Source: Antennarius striatus
Lineage: Eukaryota; Chordata; Actinopteri; Lophiiformes; Antennariidae
Assembly: GCF_040054535.1 (NCBI RefSeq)
Contig: NC_090794.1
Coordinates: 2,355,501-2,419,500, forward strand
DNA length: 64,000 nt
Direction of reading: 5' to 3'
The notes under the pieces: model-generated
What the model was told of the DNA's origin: nothing
The model's database searches: none
What the model saw: only the letters and a program-made list of their open reading frames with translations
Program-made: the position numbers and the translations under genes
In this document: positions 1 to 15,320 of the stretch, piece after piece
Position numbering within the stretch: the stretch's first letter is position 1
Layout of the letters: every line of letters starts with the position of its first letter

Positions 1-221
1 GTCAAAAGGTTATTAATTATGTAATTCTTTATAGCGTACGGACTGTCGCTTTAGCACGTTGGCTATGCGAAGGCCTTCAACGACCACTGACGCAAGCGCG
101 TCACGTGTCGGACTACAGAAGCGCTTGTTGTGGTTGCCGAGACGAGGCCGCCGGGCGGAGCAGTGCGAGACAGTAGGAAAACAATTACTGGACTGTTTCA
201 AGTTAATGCTGTCGTTGCTGA

Positions 222-296
222 TACTCGTCGCATCAGTAACGACGAGTTACTGATGCGACGAGTACTATTATAATTAACTACTGTTAATTATAATAG
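222..296. repeat. Two adjacent perfect hairpins
   Basis: Two perfect inverted repeats lie end to end. The first has 19-bp arms at 222-240 and 246-264 with a 5-nt loop and mixed composition (arm starts TACTCGTCGCATC). The second has 14-bp arms at 265-278 and 283-296 with a 4-nt loop and is AT-rich (arm CTATTATAATTAAC). The right arm of the first touches the left arm of the second. Such stems can be transposon ends or cruciform-prone sites; I do not recognise a family. Confidence 0.85.
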
Positions 297-467
297 CATT
301 TTATCGTCTTATTTAGTTAGTTATTTTGTAAGTTAGTTAGTTGTTTGTTAATTTGTTTAATTTTGTTTTGTTAATTAACAGTAATACCTGTAATTAATTA
401 GTAATGTACAATTATGAGTTCCTCAGCAGCGCGGTAATTTCAATTTTTACTTTACTTTAAATATCAG

Positions 468-520
468 AATTAGAATCCTTTATTGATCCCCGACAGGGAA
501 TTGCTTTTTGTTACAGCTTG
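468..520 (-). repeat. LINE 3'-tail fragment
   Basis: On the minus strand this reads as a run containing 'CCCTGTCGGGGATCAATAAAGG', the type of 3' terminus common to many teleost non-LTR elements. Only about 50 bases are recognisable, so it is a short truncated remnant. The family cannot be fixed by eye. Confidence 0.5.
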
Positions 521-954
521 CGTTATTTCAGACCTTATTGCAACGTCAGAAAAAGAATAGAGACTTTAGAATTAAGAAAAAGAGGAAAGGATATTATAGA
601 AAAATAAGAGAATAAATAGTTGTACATTTTGTCCAAATTAACGACTCAATTGCACCAGTACTTAGTAATTAGCATCTAATTAAATTATGTACCAGATCAA
701 ATAGCTCAGTGTATCGTCCTTTTAGAAGTAAATCGACTCTTATCTTCTGGTTTAATAATCTCTAGAAAATATCGGGGCGCTAACAATTCCATTAATTGTA
801 TGAGAAATATCTATTTGACTGTAAGACTATGTCACACGTTTAAATCGGATCATTATGGTACTGAAGAAATGCAAATGGTCCATGATGTTCCGTTGGAGAC
901 ATCAGCGACACTCCGTGTGACAGCTGGGGAGCGAGGGCTGCGTCTGACAAGTCG

Positions 955-962
955 TGACGTCA
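955..962. promoter_or_regulatory. Palindromic CRE (TGACGTCA)
   Basis: A perfect TGACGTCA CRE/ATF palindrome lies 1.7 kb upstream of the hsp90ab1 ATG. Whether it serves hsp90ab1 or an upstream gene is unknown. Confidence 0.4.
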
Positions 963-1827
963 TTTTAGGCGGGTTTTTCATGGAAAGTGCTAGAAGAAAC
1001 GAAGCACGACGTCCTGGTTTTATATATTCCTCCGTCCTATTAAAAAGTACCACAACATTTTCTTTTAATACACGACGTTCTTGTCAACTTTATTGACATT
1101 TATTGGATCGAGGCTGCTATTTTCAATGCAGTAAAATATATAATATAGCTACAAAAGCTGGAATCCACCTAAAAGGGTTAGTCTGACTATACATCCTTTC
1201 TGGAATGATCTTCCACAAGGTGGCATCAATAATACACTGAGTTCAACTTTTTTTTTTTTTCTAGTATTTTCCAAGGTACAAGGTCGCCATTCATAACGTG
1301 CTTTTCGATGCATTGCATTGAGTTCGTCTTAAAAACGACACATTAAAATCATTTTACGCTGCATCTCCAACAGATTTACATCCCGGAATGTATAGTTTAT
1401 CATGATTAAATAAATTGCCTATTTAATTAAGTTTTTCAAATTCATTCCAAAAACTCTATTTTAAGCAACAACTATTCTTTACATTTCTAATTTTTTTTAA
1501 ATTAATTTAAACGCTGTACTTGACATGCTCCCTACAATAACTGCCATGTCGTTGAAACATGTTTGTCTACTGTAGTCCTGGATGGTGCACCGCGGAGGGA
1601 TACGCTCGCACACAGACCAACGTGTATAAGTATTCCGGTCTTTTAAAAGGAAGTCCCTTTCTATTTCCCTGCGTCAGAGAGCAGAAGGGACCTAATTTTG
1701 GTTGCATTTTATTCAAGATTAAGTCAACGAAATAAACAAGGTACGTACGCAAAGTATTTTTTTTTTGTGGATACGTGCTTCTATTTTTAGATTATTTCCA
1801 CTCGCCTTAAATGACAAAACGATGTAT

Positions 1828-2030
1828 GAATTCACGACGACATCACAAGTGACGACGGTAGCCGTAGCGTTATTGTTGCTTTGTGGCTACTTAGCTAGCA
1901 TAGCAGCGTTGCTACTGTTAGAGGCTTAATGTGATACATCGTGAATTTATACCGGCGTTCCTCCGGTGGTCGGAGACTCGGAGACCGGCCTTAACGGTGC
2001 GTCAATGTTCCGCACCGTTAAGGCCGGTCT
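1828..2030. repeat. Imperfect inverted repeat followed by a perfect 20-bp hairpin
   Basis: The segment at 1828-1846 (GAATTCACGACGACATCAC) is matched imperfectly in inverted orientation by 1931-1948, framing about 120 bp like a small MITE. Forty bases on, 1982-2001 and 2011-2030 form a perfect 20-bp stem (AGACCGGCCTTAACGGTGCG) with a 9-nt loop. The GC-rich stem is stable enough to fold as RNA or as a cruciform. No known element was recognised. Confidence 0.7.
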
Positions 2031-2636
2031 TGTTGCGCCAAAGCAGGTGTGGTGAGGCTGACTCGGGTTTACATAACGGCGAGATTTGACGCTTTCGACC
2101 CATGTTGACACAACCCGATCCCCCCCCCCATTTCAACGTCAAACTCGCACACTACGACATTAAGATTTGACATCCTTTTCGTGTGGTTTTTTTTTTTTTT
2201 TTGGTGAAAACTTTTGCTTCTTCGTTGCATTGTTACCGCCGCAAATCAATTAGGTTTTTGAGATTACAATTCGATGATGCTCTTTAAATTAGAAATCCAC
2301 TGCTAACGTTGAGCCGCGATTTTCACCGTTAGCCGCGTCCGTCCTGTAGCCGTTCATTAGCACGTGTTTGTGGAGTCCATTGTCTGTCAGCCCGGCGCCA
2401 TGTTGGTTAACTACTTCCGCCGATTTTGATAACACGATGGCAGCCGTCAGATTTAACGCGATTTAAATAAAAACCCCTTGGTCCAATGTGACCACCGACA
2501 GACGGACGCGTTTTGGTGTGAAACGAGCCTCGCTATCAAAATTGCGGTTTTAACCCTTTCCTTTGCTTCTGTTGTCATGTGATCCGCCGTGTTACCCGGG
2601 TAACGGTGATTTTTTTTTTTTCCTCCTCGCCTTTAG

Positions 2637-6508
<3,872 letters not shown>

Positions 6509-6926
6509 AAGAACCCCCGACCCCCTTTCCTCAGATTTCTAACAACATAAAATCTCATTTCAGTTCATTCTTAAGCTGCAGTTACTGCAAACAAATAGTC
6601 ATTCATGTTGTGTGGTGGACCAGTGTTGCTCTTGTGTGTAGAGCATTCCTCTGCAAGACCTTAAGAAAAGCAAGTTTTTTTTGGTTTTTGCATTCATGGT
6701 GACAGCACATATGTTTTAAACGAGTACCCTGTTGCACTGAGTTTTAAGATTTATAGAAGCGGCAAAGGCGAGAATGGTACATTCCATTATGGGATCGGTT
6801 CTGGAGGGTATGGGACGTTCTCATGTGCAACACAGCACGCTTGCATGGGGAGAAACGACTGTAGGGTTCCTTTTTGCCTGAGTTCAGGCTTGTCTGTATT
6901 CCAAGTCTTGTTTTGCAAAAAAAATG

Positions 6927-6936
6927 AATAAATAAA
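6927..6936 (+). terminator. Overlapping poly(A) signals of hsp90ab1
   Basis: Two overlapping AATAAA hexamers (6927-6932 and 6931-6936) lie about 420 bases after the hsp90ab1 stop and are followed by a T-rich stretch. This gives a 3' UTR of roughly 440 nt. Confidence 0.8.
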
Positions 6937-6959
6937 GCTGTAATACCTTAAAGTTGTTG

Positions 6960-8425
6960 TTTTTTTTAATATTTAAACCCCGAAGAGTAAATTACTTTAT
7001 GATCCTGGGATCAGAAGCCGAATTGTGAATTACCAGAATTGACCACTAGGTGGAGCCACAGTGTAAATATTTGTTTTTAAGACTGCTCAGACTGGTTCTT
7101 TATACAGTATGTGGAGAGACTGGATGGATTTATGGACAGTCATTAAGTATAACATAAAAACTGCAGATGGGTGACTTTCCCTATGAAAGCTCAACAAAAT
7201 CAGCATTGTTTCTGAGGCTAATGCCCATCATGCCCCCAACTTGACATGCAGTTAAACCTAAAACGTCAATCACTGTGTCATCGGTTAATTTTAACTTCCA
7301 CAAAACGGGAAACGCTGAACGATAAAACGGTAACGCGTCCAGGAAGAAGGATCATCACACACTTGAAAGTGATCACACACCACCCAGAATGACACAAAAC
7401 TACACACACACACACACACACACCATCAGCTGAATGTGGGGAAAGTAACAAATGCCTTCTCTGAAGTCCTATGTTTAAGGGAGGGGGGCAGATTTCTGCT
7501 TCACTGGTAAAACCAGTCAAGTGTGGGTTTGTGTCTCTCTCCTGAACACACACACACACCACCGGTAAGAGTGATAATGGGAAGTGTGTCATGCTTTTTA
7601 CGACTCATTCAGGTCATGTGATTACACATTTTTGACATCTAAAACTAAAGTTAATTCAGGTCATATAATTGAATAATAAAGATAAAACTAAAAAGGTTAA
7701 AATTTACCCTGTGGGGTTTCAAAGTCAATCACTTCATGAGGGTGTGATTATTATTACTGAAAAAGAAAATACACTTTTTTGTGAGGATCGCATAAAAAAA
7801 CACTTTGTGAGCTCAGTAATAAATCCATTCTTCTCCCTGTGTTACATTTCTCTATCAAATAAATAAAATGTAAACGCTGAGACATTCTTATCACCAGATA
7901 TGAAAACATAGCACAATTTCACACCTTTTTTTTTCTGTAACCACATAATCCTACAGGTCTGTCCGGAAAGTGACGTTGAGTAACATTCCACGAAATCCAC
8001 GCGTAAAATTACCAGAATAATTACTCCTCAGTGACAAATGATTTCTCAGTGCGGTGTTGCTTCACACATTTGACACCAGTCAGTAAAAAACCAGACACAG
8101 GAACTGCTTTTACTCCCACACGGAGAAGGAAGGAAGCAGACAAAAGATTTTTTAAAAATATCTGGTATAAAACCCTCGTGTTGGTATTATATATGGTTTT
8201 TTATATATGGTTTTATTTACATCTATTTTAAAGTCGATCGTCTGCCCTTTCATTTATTTCTTTACGCTCCTATTTCTTTCTGCAGAGGAAACGCGCCACA
8301 CAAATAAAATTTTATAATCACCGCTTCACCTCTAAAGCAAACGACTCCGAGCAGGAGACCGATCCTTTAACACACAGAGTCAAACAGGAAAACCAAAACT
8401 TCACCTCATCCAGTCACTTTAATTT
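6960..8425. other. Convergent intergenic region, no gene seen
   Basis: This is the space between the 3' ends of hsp90ab1 and slc35b2. It contains short (CA)n tracts at about 7402-7422 and 7547-7558 and AT-rich unique-looking DNA. The small ORFs here have no recognisable protein character. Confidence 0.7.
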
Positions 8426-8428
8426 GCT

Positions 8429-8434
8429 TTTATT
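8429..8434 (-). terminator. Candidate poly(A) signal of slc35b2
   Basis: TTTATT on the plus strand (AATAAA on the minus strand), about 750 bases beyond the slc35b2 stop. The 3' UTR between contains poly(A) and (CA)n tracts at about 9068-9108. Confidence 0.5.
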
Positions 8435-9183
8435 ATTAATCCAGTAACCAGAAGGAAAAAGAGTAGAATGATAAAAAGAAAAAGGTACCGGTTACATCGC
8501 ATTTCCCCTCGTACGCATTCTGCCCTGCTGACAACAAAAAAAACAAGACACACAAGTCGGTTGGAAAGAATCACGACTCAGAAATATTTACAGGAAATCT
8601 AGCCTCCTTTTAAAACGTTAAGACACAAACATGAGATAAGAAAAAAAAAAAAAAGTAAAAAAAAGTACCGACGTCAGCATTTGCTTCAGATAAGCAACGC
8701 CTTCGATTCCCCACCCTCTCCTACAGACAGTACCCTCTGTAACAGGTTAACACACTTTAAATAGTCATCATTCTCCACTGGATAAAGTTCAGCACGTAAA
8801 GTCACTATCAGTTGGAAACGAATGCCACGTCGTGGCGTTCTTCTCAAGGTCGCAGCGACCTTCCGCTATTGGCTCAGGTCTCGAAACTCGTAGTTTATCG
8901 ACTCGTGTGTGAGACAATCTCATAGGCACTCAGAAACATCACGGACCCCTGAGGATCCTCTTGGTGCAACAAAAAAACAACAACAACAAAAAAGACACAA
9001 AAATGCAGAATCCCTTTCTGGAAGAAACTTTTCTTAAATGAATGGAAAAGAACAGTTAAAAAAAAAACACACACACACACACACTCTCTCACACAAACAC
9101 ACACACACGACATAAAGAGACAAAAACCACCACTGAAAATGTGGCCTCAGTTCCCGGTTTTCTTCTTCTTCTTCTTCGGGGCG

Positions 9184-12134
9184 TCACACCTTCTCCACTC
9201 GGGGCTGCGGTCCCGACCGCTTGGCCGACTTCATCCGGCTGCGGGCGTACACCCGCAGGAAGAGCGCCAGGAAAACCACGGCCACGCCGAAGCCGCCCAC
9301 CACGCTGATGGCGTGCCCATACAGGAAACACGACAGGAGGATGGCGAAGGCCTGCCTCAGCGTCATGATGATGGTAAAGACGGCGGCGCCGAACTGGTTG
9401 ATGGTGTAGAAGATGAAGAGCTGCCCGCACGCCGAGCACACGGACAGCAGCACGGCGTGGAAGGCGAACTCAGAGTGGCGCGTCATGAATGCCAGCGAGT
9501 CGAAGAAGGCGCCCTGCTCCAGCAGCGACCCCACGGTGAACAGGCAGGAGAACATGTTGACCCCGAACATCATCTGCACCGACGACATCTTGTACTTGAA
9601 CAGGTTGTCCTGCCAGTTGGAGGTGAAGCTGTCGAAGACGATGTAGCCCATGAGGATGATGATGCCGCTGAAGGTGGTGACGGTGGACGGGTGCTTGCCG
9701 GCGGCGCTGGACAGCAGGAACATGCTGACCCCCACCGAGATCATCAGAGCGGTGAAGTACTCCCAGTACTCGTAGCTCTTGTGCGAGATGACCTTACCCA
9801 TGAGCATGACCGGGATGACCTTAGACGCCTTGGCCAGGACTTGCGTGGGGAAGCTGATGTACTTGAGCGCCTCGTATTGGCACCAGCTGCTCAGGATGTT
9901 GGAGAGCGAGGCGAAGGAGTACTTGTACATGGGCGCGCCGTGGCGCGGCTGCTTGAGCAGGAAGCACCACAGGCCGGACACGGTCAGAGCCAGGATGCGG
10001 TTCATGAACACCAGGAACTGGGAGTCGGTGAACTTCTCGCCCTCCTCATCGGCGGACGTGGCGCCGTAGGAACGAGTCATCACCCTCTCCTGCAGGACCC
10101 CCCATGTCAGGTACGACACCTAATTAAGGAGGGTAAGAAAAGCGTGTCATGAACCTACATGTTGCATTCTGGGAAAATATTCTGCATGTAGCTGCCATCG
10201 CTAACGCCACAGTTTTACAAGTTATGGATAAAGGAAATAAAGATCAGGCTTTGCTGAATGCAGGCGCTGAATGACCGTGTGTTAAAGATAAAAACAAACA
10301 CGTTTAAAAGGAAAGTAAACACAGATTACTGTTAACCACGTTAGCTAACATCCTATTTGCACATCACACTAAGCTAAGCACCATTACATTCACATCTTAG
10401 ATACGTTGTTCAAACCAATCCTGTGGCTGAGGTTTCCGCCCTACGCCTGTGTCTCGAAACTGACCCCACCTTTTACAAATATAGCATTAGATGTCAAAAT
10501 AAACTGATTTTTTGGGATTAAGGCATTAAATTAGGGATTAAATACTCATGACCTTCCTGTTCAGTGGATGTACTCTCTGGGGGGGGACACCCACCTGAAG
10601 TCCGGCGGCACAGAAGATCAATTTGACACCCTGTTTGACGAGCGAGCCGGAATCCATCTCATTCCGGGGCGAAGTCGGCAAATCATCCAGTAAACTTGTT
10701 TTGGACTCGCCGCCGAACACACACGCCTTAATGACCGGAGCGCAAACCCCGGAACCTGAAAGCAAGACAGACGTAGGTGAAAATACTGATCTAATGTTGA
10801 TCATCCATAAAAGAAGGGATTATGACATCACCAAACCTGTTTCTACGTAATTGATGCGTCTGAAGTAGCGAATGAGGAGGTAGCCGGGGATGATGATGGT
10901 GGAGTATCCCAGCATGTTGACCAGGAACCGAAAGAACCAGACATCGTGCCAGCCTCCCAGCAGCGACGTCTCCTGGGCAGATACGTTGGGAGAGAAGAGA
11001 AGCGACAGGAGCGGAGACCAGATCCTAAAGGGGTAGTGGGGGGGTGGGGGGAGGATACAGTGTGGATCAGAACAGGACAGAAATACCACCTTAAAAATCA
11101 ACGAACACATTCCTGCGTCTGTATGAGGCGATGCGGAGGTGAGCGGGATCCAGAAGAACGCTAGGTCATCTCGGATCCGCTTCAGAAAGGAAGCCTTCAG
11201 GGCTAGAAAGTGGTTATACAGGTGGGGGCACCCCCCCCCCCTAATCCAGGCAGAAAAAATGAAAGTACCATCACCTGTTTAACTAGTTTCGATGCGACAC
11301 CATCGGCGTTAATCACCTGCACTAACTTGACACATGTCACCTGGAGTGAAACACAGGTGAGCTCCTTGCTGTCGTGGCAGAAGCGGTATCCAATTCAAAG
11401 TGACCCCCCCCCCCCAAGAGGCCCCAGAGGCGGATTCGTACAGAGCCTCTTTGTGTGGGACCGGCCCGTCCATCCAGCAGCCCACAGTGGAGACCTGGGC
11501 TCCGAACAAGCAACTTCTCACAGAGAGGAATGCACAGCAAGGCCAACATGTACCGAAGCAGAGGGCATCTGTGTCTGGGGGGCTGTGGGAGGGGGGGTGT
11601 CAGCAAACGACAGTTAAAACGGGCTTAAAATAGTACGACTGGCGTCATCCGTCAGAACCAGTAGAAAATGTTCCTATAATATAAGCAGACGTCTGATCAG
11701 GAAGCAAGACGTCAGGTTGAGAATCACCGGTGCAGTTTTATGGATGTCCAGAGAATAATATGGTTTTCCATAACGCTGATCAGGATCCACTCATTTAGAG
11801 AAAACTATTGATTTTATAAATACACAGAATCTGTTTGCATCACTTGGAATCACAGTTCTGTTTGTGAGACGTTCAAATGCATCATTTATTCTTCCAGATC
11901 TGGGTCCAAGCTGTGGAACACCACCAGTTGTTCATGTCTGGGAATTTTAATTGTGGTTGTCAAATTAATATTATTTGAGTTGACAAAGAGAAAGAAAAAA
12001 CACGGTTGATTTTTTTTTTTTCTTTCCCAATCACAGACCAATATAGCCTCAGGAGAAACAAACAAAAAAACAAGAAAAACACGTTCTTTACAGACTGTAA
12101 ACAATTTGTCTCACCGCAGCTGCTCCAACCACAT
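9184..12134 (-). CDS. slc35b2: Adenosine 3'-phospho 5'-phosphosulfate transporter 1 (PAPST1)
   Basis: Golgi membrane antiporter that brings the sulfate donor PAPS into the lumen for sulfotransferases. Minus-strand coding exons: 12134-12115, 11024-10837, 10755-10595, 10119-9184; 1,305 nt, 434 aa (human 432). The large last exon is intronless from [19 protein letters not shown] through TM helices to the basic tail ending EKV, and contains [20 protein letters not shown] and [17 protein letters not shown], typical of SLC35B2. Exon 2 gives a signal-anchor-like [13 protein letters not shown] and [13 protein letters not shown]. The first exon is only 20 coding nt (MWLEQLR-) and was chosen because it has an ATG, a GTGAGA donor and exactly the phase that exon 2 needs. 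That exon is the least certain part; the rest is clear. A CpG-rich stretch at 12520-12810 is the likely promoter area. Confidence 0.95.
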
Positions 12135-12394
12135 CGTTCCCTTCAGTTTTTCCTAAAATGTATTACTACTGTTCGACCGAATTAAACTGTGTGAATCTGA
12201 ATCGTCTAAATATTACAGGATTATAATTGTTGATCAACAAAAAATAAGCAATCAACTATTATTTAAACATTTGCCACGTGAGCAAAAAAGCTAACTTAGG
12301 CTACCTGAGATTCTTCTTGTGGTCCCTGAACGCAACATTTGCTCATTTACTTATGCTAGCTTGTTTGTTTGCATACTTCCAGACACAAACCGCC

Positions 12395-12430
12395 ATTGTA
12401 ACTCATCATCATCATCATCATCATCATCAG
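12395..12430. repeat. (CAT)n microsatellite
   Basis: About nine CAT/ATC triplets upstream of slc35b2. They give false histidine or serine runs in short ORFs. Confidence 0.9.
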
Positions 12431-12519
12431 AGCGAACACCTGAAGCTGATCACAGGTGTGACATTTCTCCAGTGAAACTAGCTACTTGTTCTCCGACGCT
12501 ACCTCCATGTAAATGGCAT

Positions 12520-12810
12520 TTTCCCCACACTCCGTGACCGGACACCCGGCGCCGCACACCCGCCGACAGACTCAGACTTCCCGGCTGGGGCGTCGCATGA
12601 AGCCGCGCGGATCCGGCGGGTATCGGTTCCTCCTGAATGGCGGACTCCGTTCCACCGGACGAGCTGTCTTCAACTTAATCCTGCGCCGCCGATGTGCTCG
12701 TTTAACCAGGAAAACACCCTCCTATTCAGTCAGCACCGGAGGATGCCGGAGAGAGGGAGCGGCGCTCTTCCGGCGGAGCGCCCCCTGTCGGTGCGGAGGA
12801 TGAACCGCAA
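12520..12810 (-). promoter_or_regulatory. CpG-rich probable promoter of slc35b2
   Basis: A CpG-dense block of about 290 bases in otherwise AT-rich DNA, 390-680 bases upstream of the slc35b2 start codon. No TATA box is evident. The assignment to slc35b2 rests on position and on CpG density only. Confidence 0.45.
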
Positions 12811-14650
12811 CTGTTTTTGTTGCGGAACACGTTTAACACGTTTTTAAAAATTAAAATAATGTATAAAAATTCAAAAAGCTTTTAGTCGCAATAAAAAAAT
12901 AAAGTAGTAACAAAATAAACTCCTCTTTAACATGAACTTTTCCTCATCTATATAAAAGCGTGTTTAAAATAAATTATTTCAATCTATTCTCTGCAATTTT
13001 AATTTAATGTTTAGAAATGTGCATTCTGGGTCTGGCCGTTCACCCAGATCCACTCCATGTATTTATGGGGTCCATCCTGGCGCAAGATCCATTCTCCCAG
13101 TAATTTTTATGGAAATCTGTTTAGTGGTTTTTATGCAATCCTTTAATGCATCCAAACAACAAACCAACAAATGTGGGTGACAACAAAAAAACATTCTAAG
13201 TGGAAGTAATCCCAGCTGAAACCAAACCAAACATTTCAAATAAGCTTATATACTTTGCTGAATTATAGACCTACTGCACATTTTAAATCAGCCGTTTCCA
13301 ACCTGCCATTCTGACCTGTCATAGCAGGAAACTCCCCAGGTGAAGCTCACACTGTTGACAGCAGTCCTGATCCTTTGTCCCAGTAAGACGAGCCTGTGAT
13401 GAATAACTTACACATTTAAATGGAATGCAGCTTTTGCTGTTGCACCTATTAGTCATGTCTTTCAATACCAGTAGACCGTATTGATTTATTCGACATTACA
13501 ACTCATAGACATTAACTCATAGTTAAACATTATTTTAGTCAATCTTTCTCACTTTTAAAAGATTCTCTTTCTTTTGATGTTCTATGAAGTGCTATTCTAG
13601 TTTTTTCATTGAGATGTTTCAAACTTATTCACTTCCATAGATCCTGTTCCTTCATGCCGTTTAAACAGCCTCAATTCAAACTTATACTCTGCTTTCACGA
13701 GTACTTCCATATACTTTCCATTATTATTTGCTTGTTATTTAAGCCTTTTTTGGAAACAATATCTAACCTGTTTTTTTTTTTTTAATGTGATTATTTCTTG
13801 TACTAACACTTCCCCTGCTTTATGCTTGGTTCATTTTGTACCTACTTGTAATTTGGTCAGTGCAGTGTTCAGTTCTCATGTCAAACTTCCCTAAATGTAG
13901 AATTTCCAACCAGAGTATTTTAGAAAATGTTAAATCACACATTATTTGTTTAGAGAAGGAAATGTGCAAAATAAGAGTGAAAATCCAACTTTTTCATAAC
14001 ACAGTTCTGTTTTTTACACAATCTGTGGCAACACCAGCATAACCTACACAATATTTAACATAAACAGTTCCATCCCATCGTCTCAAAGGGGAAGTACAGT
14101 TTCATAACTCTGTTGACCACGGCACGTTTAAAGCGGTCACTGCAAATAGTTCTGTGAACATAAATCTGCCTGTCGAAGCTTTACGACGCTGTAAACACGA
14201 CGAAACAAGCAGATAAAGGACAGCTTCTTATTAGGTGTTGAGAGATATTCTGGCCAATAAACCGACACTGACATGTTATGGGGCCTTTGACAGCTTATTA
14301 TTCAACCTGTATTTGCACACAGCTGAGTGGAATTTCCAGCCGCTGCACAGCCATTGTGTCACGGAAGCCATCAGGAAGAAGTCCTTTACAGGGGAACAAA
14401 AGACTCACCTGACAAAAGCAGCTGGGAGGAAACAAAGGAAAGAATTGGGGTATTTTTCACCATGAATTCTTCCTGTAAAAGTTGAGCATGTACATTCTAC
14501 TGCTTCTTCTGTCTGTTTTAATGTGTGAAGCCTCTTCGATGAAGTTCTACCAATGCAGACAGATGATTTTAGAACTGCAGACACACACAGGCACAGGTTA
14601 AAGATCACTTTACCCCAGGAATGAGGATGATTGAGTGATTTTTCTTTCAT
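12811..14650. other. Intergenic region between slc35b2 and nfkbie
   Basis: No gene recognised. It is AT-rich with one dispersed-repeat copy at about 13040-13190 (listed separately). Confidence 0.6.
13040..13190 (+). repeat. Dispersed fish repeat, copy 1
   Basis: Contains the text TATGGAAATCTGTTTAGTGG followed by TTTTTATGCAATCCT and CAAACAACAAACCAAC. This matches, in inverted orientation, a second copy at about 26280-26390 in the tmem151b intron. The pattern (sequence ending in a run of CAAAC-like repeats) is one I associate with an abundant teleost repeat. Limits and class are uncertain. Confidence 0.45.
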
Positions 14651-14656
14651 TTTATT
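14651..14656 (-). terminator. Candidate poly(A) signal of nfkbie
   Basis: TTTATT on the plus strand (AATAAA on the minus), 665 bases beyond the nfkbie stop codon. It is a plausible end for that transcript but not the only option. Confidence 0.3.
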
Positions 14657-15320
14657 ACAAAATAAATGAACTGCCTCCACTAACTAGACAGAGCAGTGTA
14701 ATTACACAGCAAAGGAACAGTTCACTGCAGGTTAGAGATGAGACACACAGAAAACTGTCCCACAGCAGGAAGCAGCAAACAAAAAAAATCAGTAAGATGA
14801 AGCATATTTGTGCGATATATTACATTTCTACGTGGGCTAACAGCCTCTGAACAAAAAGCAGGGGTGTGATTAGTTTGTTTTTTACATTTAGTAACTGAAG
14901 CATTAATTCTGCTTCTGATTGCGTGAGTCCAAACTTCTTCTTTTTTGCAGCCATAATGAGAAGCCACATTTTAGAGAAATAAACACATTAAAACAGAAAT
15001 GCAATCACAGCGCAAATGACATTTTGAAAAACCAGGTAATAAAACTGTTTGACCAGTTATTTCCATTAAAATTAGGTTAATGTGATAAAGAGGTAGAATT
15101 TCTTACGGACGTTGAAGAAGTCTGTGAAAGAGGTACTCGAGCCGTTAAACAGAACTTTTATCAGTGGTCAGTTAAGCAGAATCACTCTTTATCAGAGGAA
15201 AGTGGGATTTACACGGTGCGCTTACTTGTCTAGATAATGGATAAATACATATTAATTCAGAATTTACTACAAAACTTCAGCTAAGACAATTTCAAGGTCG
15301 TTGTTCAGCCCAGATTCAGC

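Larger units (their letters stand above)
1..2636. other. Unassigned 5' flank of hsp90ab1
   Basis: No protein-coding gene is supported here. The first 200 bases are relatively CpG-rich and contain a CACGTG E-box near position 101, which may belong to a promoter of a gene off the left edge. The rest is AT-rich and holds three perfect hairpins, a LINE 3'-tail fragment and a palindromic CRE, all listed separately. The non-coding first exon of hsp90ab1 should lie here, because its coding exon 2 starts with an acceptor directly before the ATG. A TATAAG at 1625-1630 followed by a possible GTACGT donor at 1741 is one candidate, but I cannot place the transcription start with confidence. Confidence 0.6.

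Noticed and set aside
1197-1211. Possible heat-shock element (TTC-GAA-ATC triad) upstream of hsp90ab1
   Set aside because: One of three units is imperfect, no further units follow, and the transcription start is not known, so it is too weak to list.
9139-10152. 337-codon plus-strand ORF
   Set aside because: It is the antisense of the GC-rich last exon of slc35b2, whose minus-strand reading matches the transporter from end to end.
12278-12537. Plus-strand ORFs with histidine or serine runs
   Set aside because: The runs come from a CAT microsatellite, and the ORFs have no other protein features.
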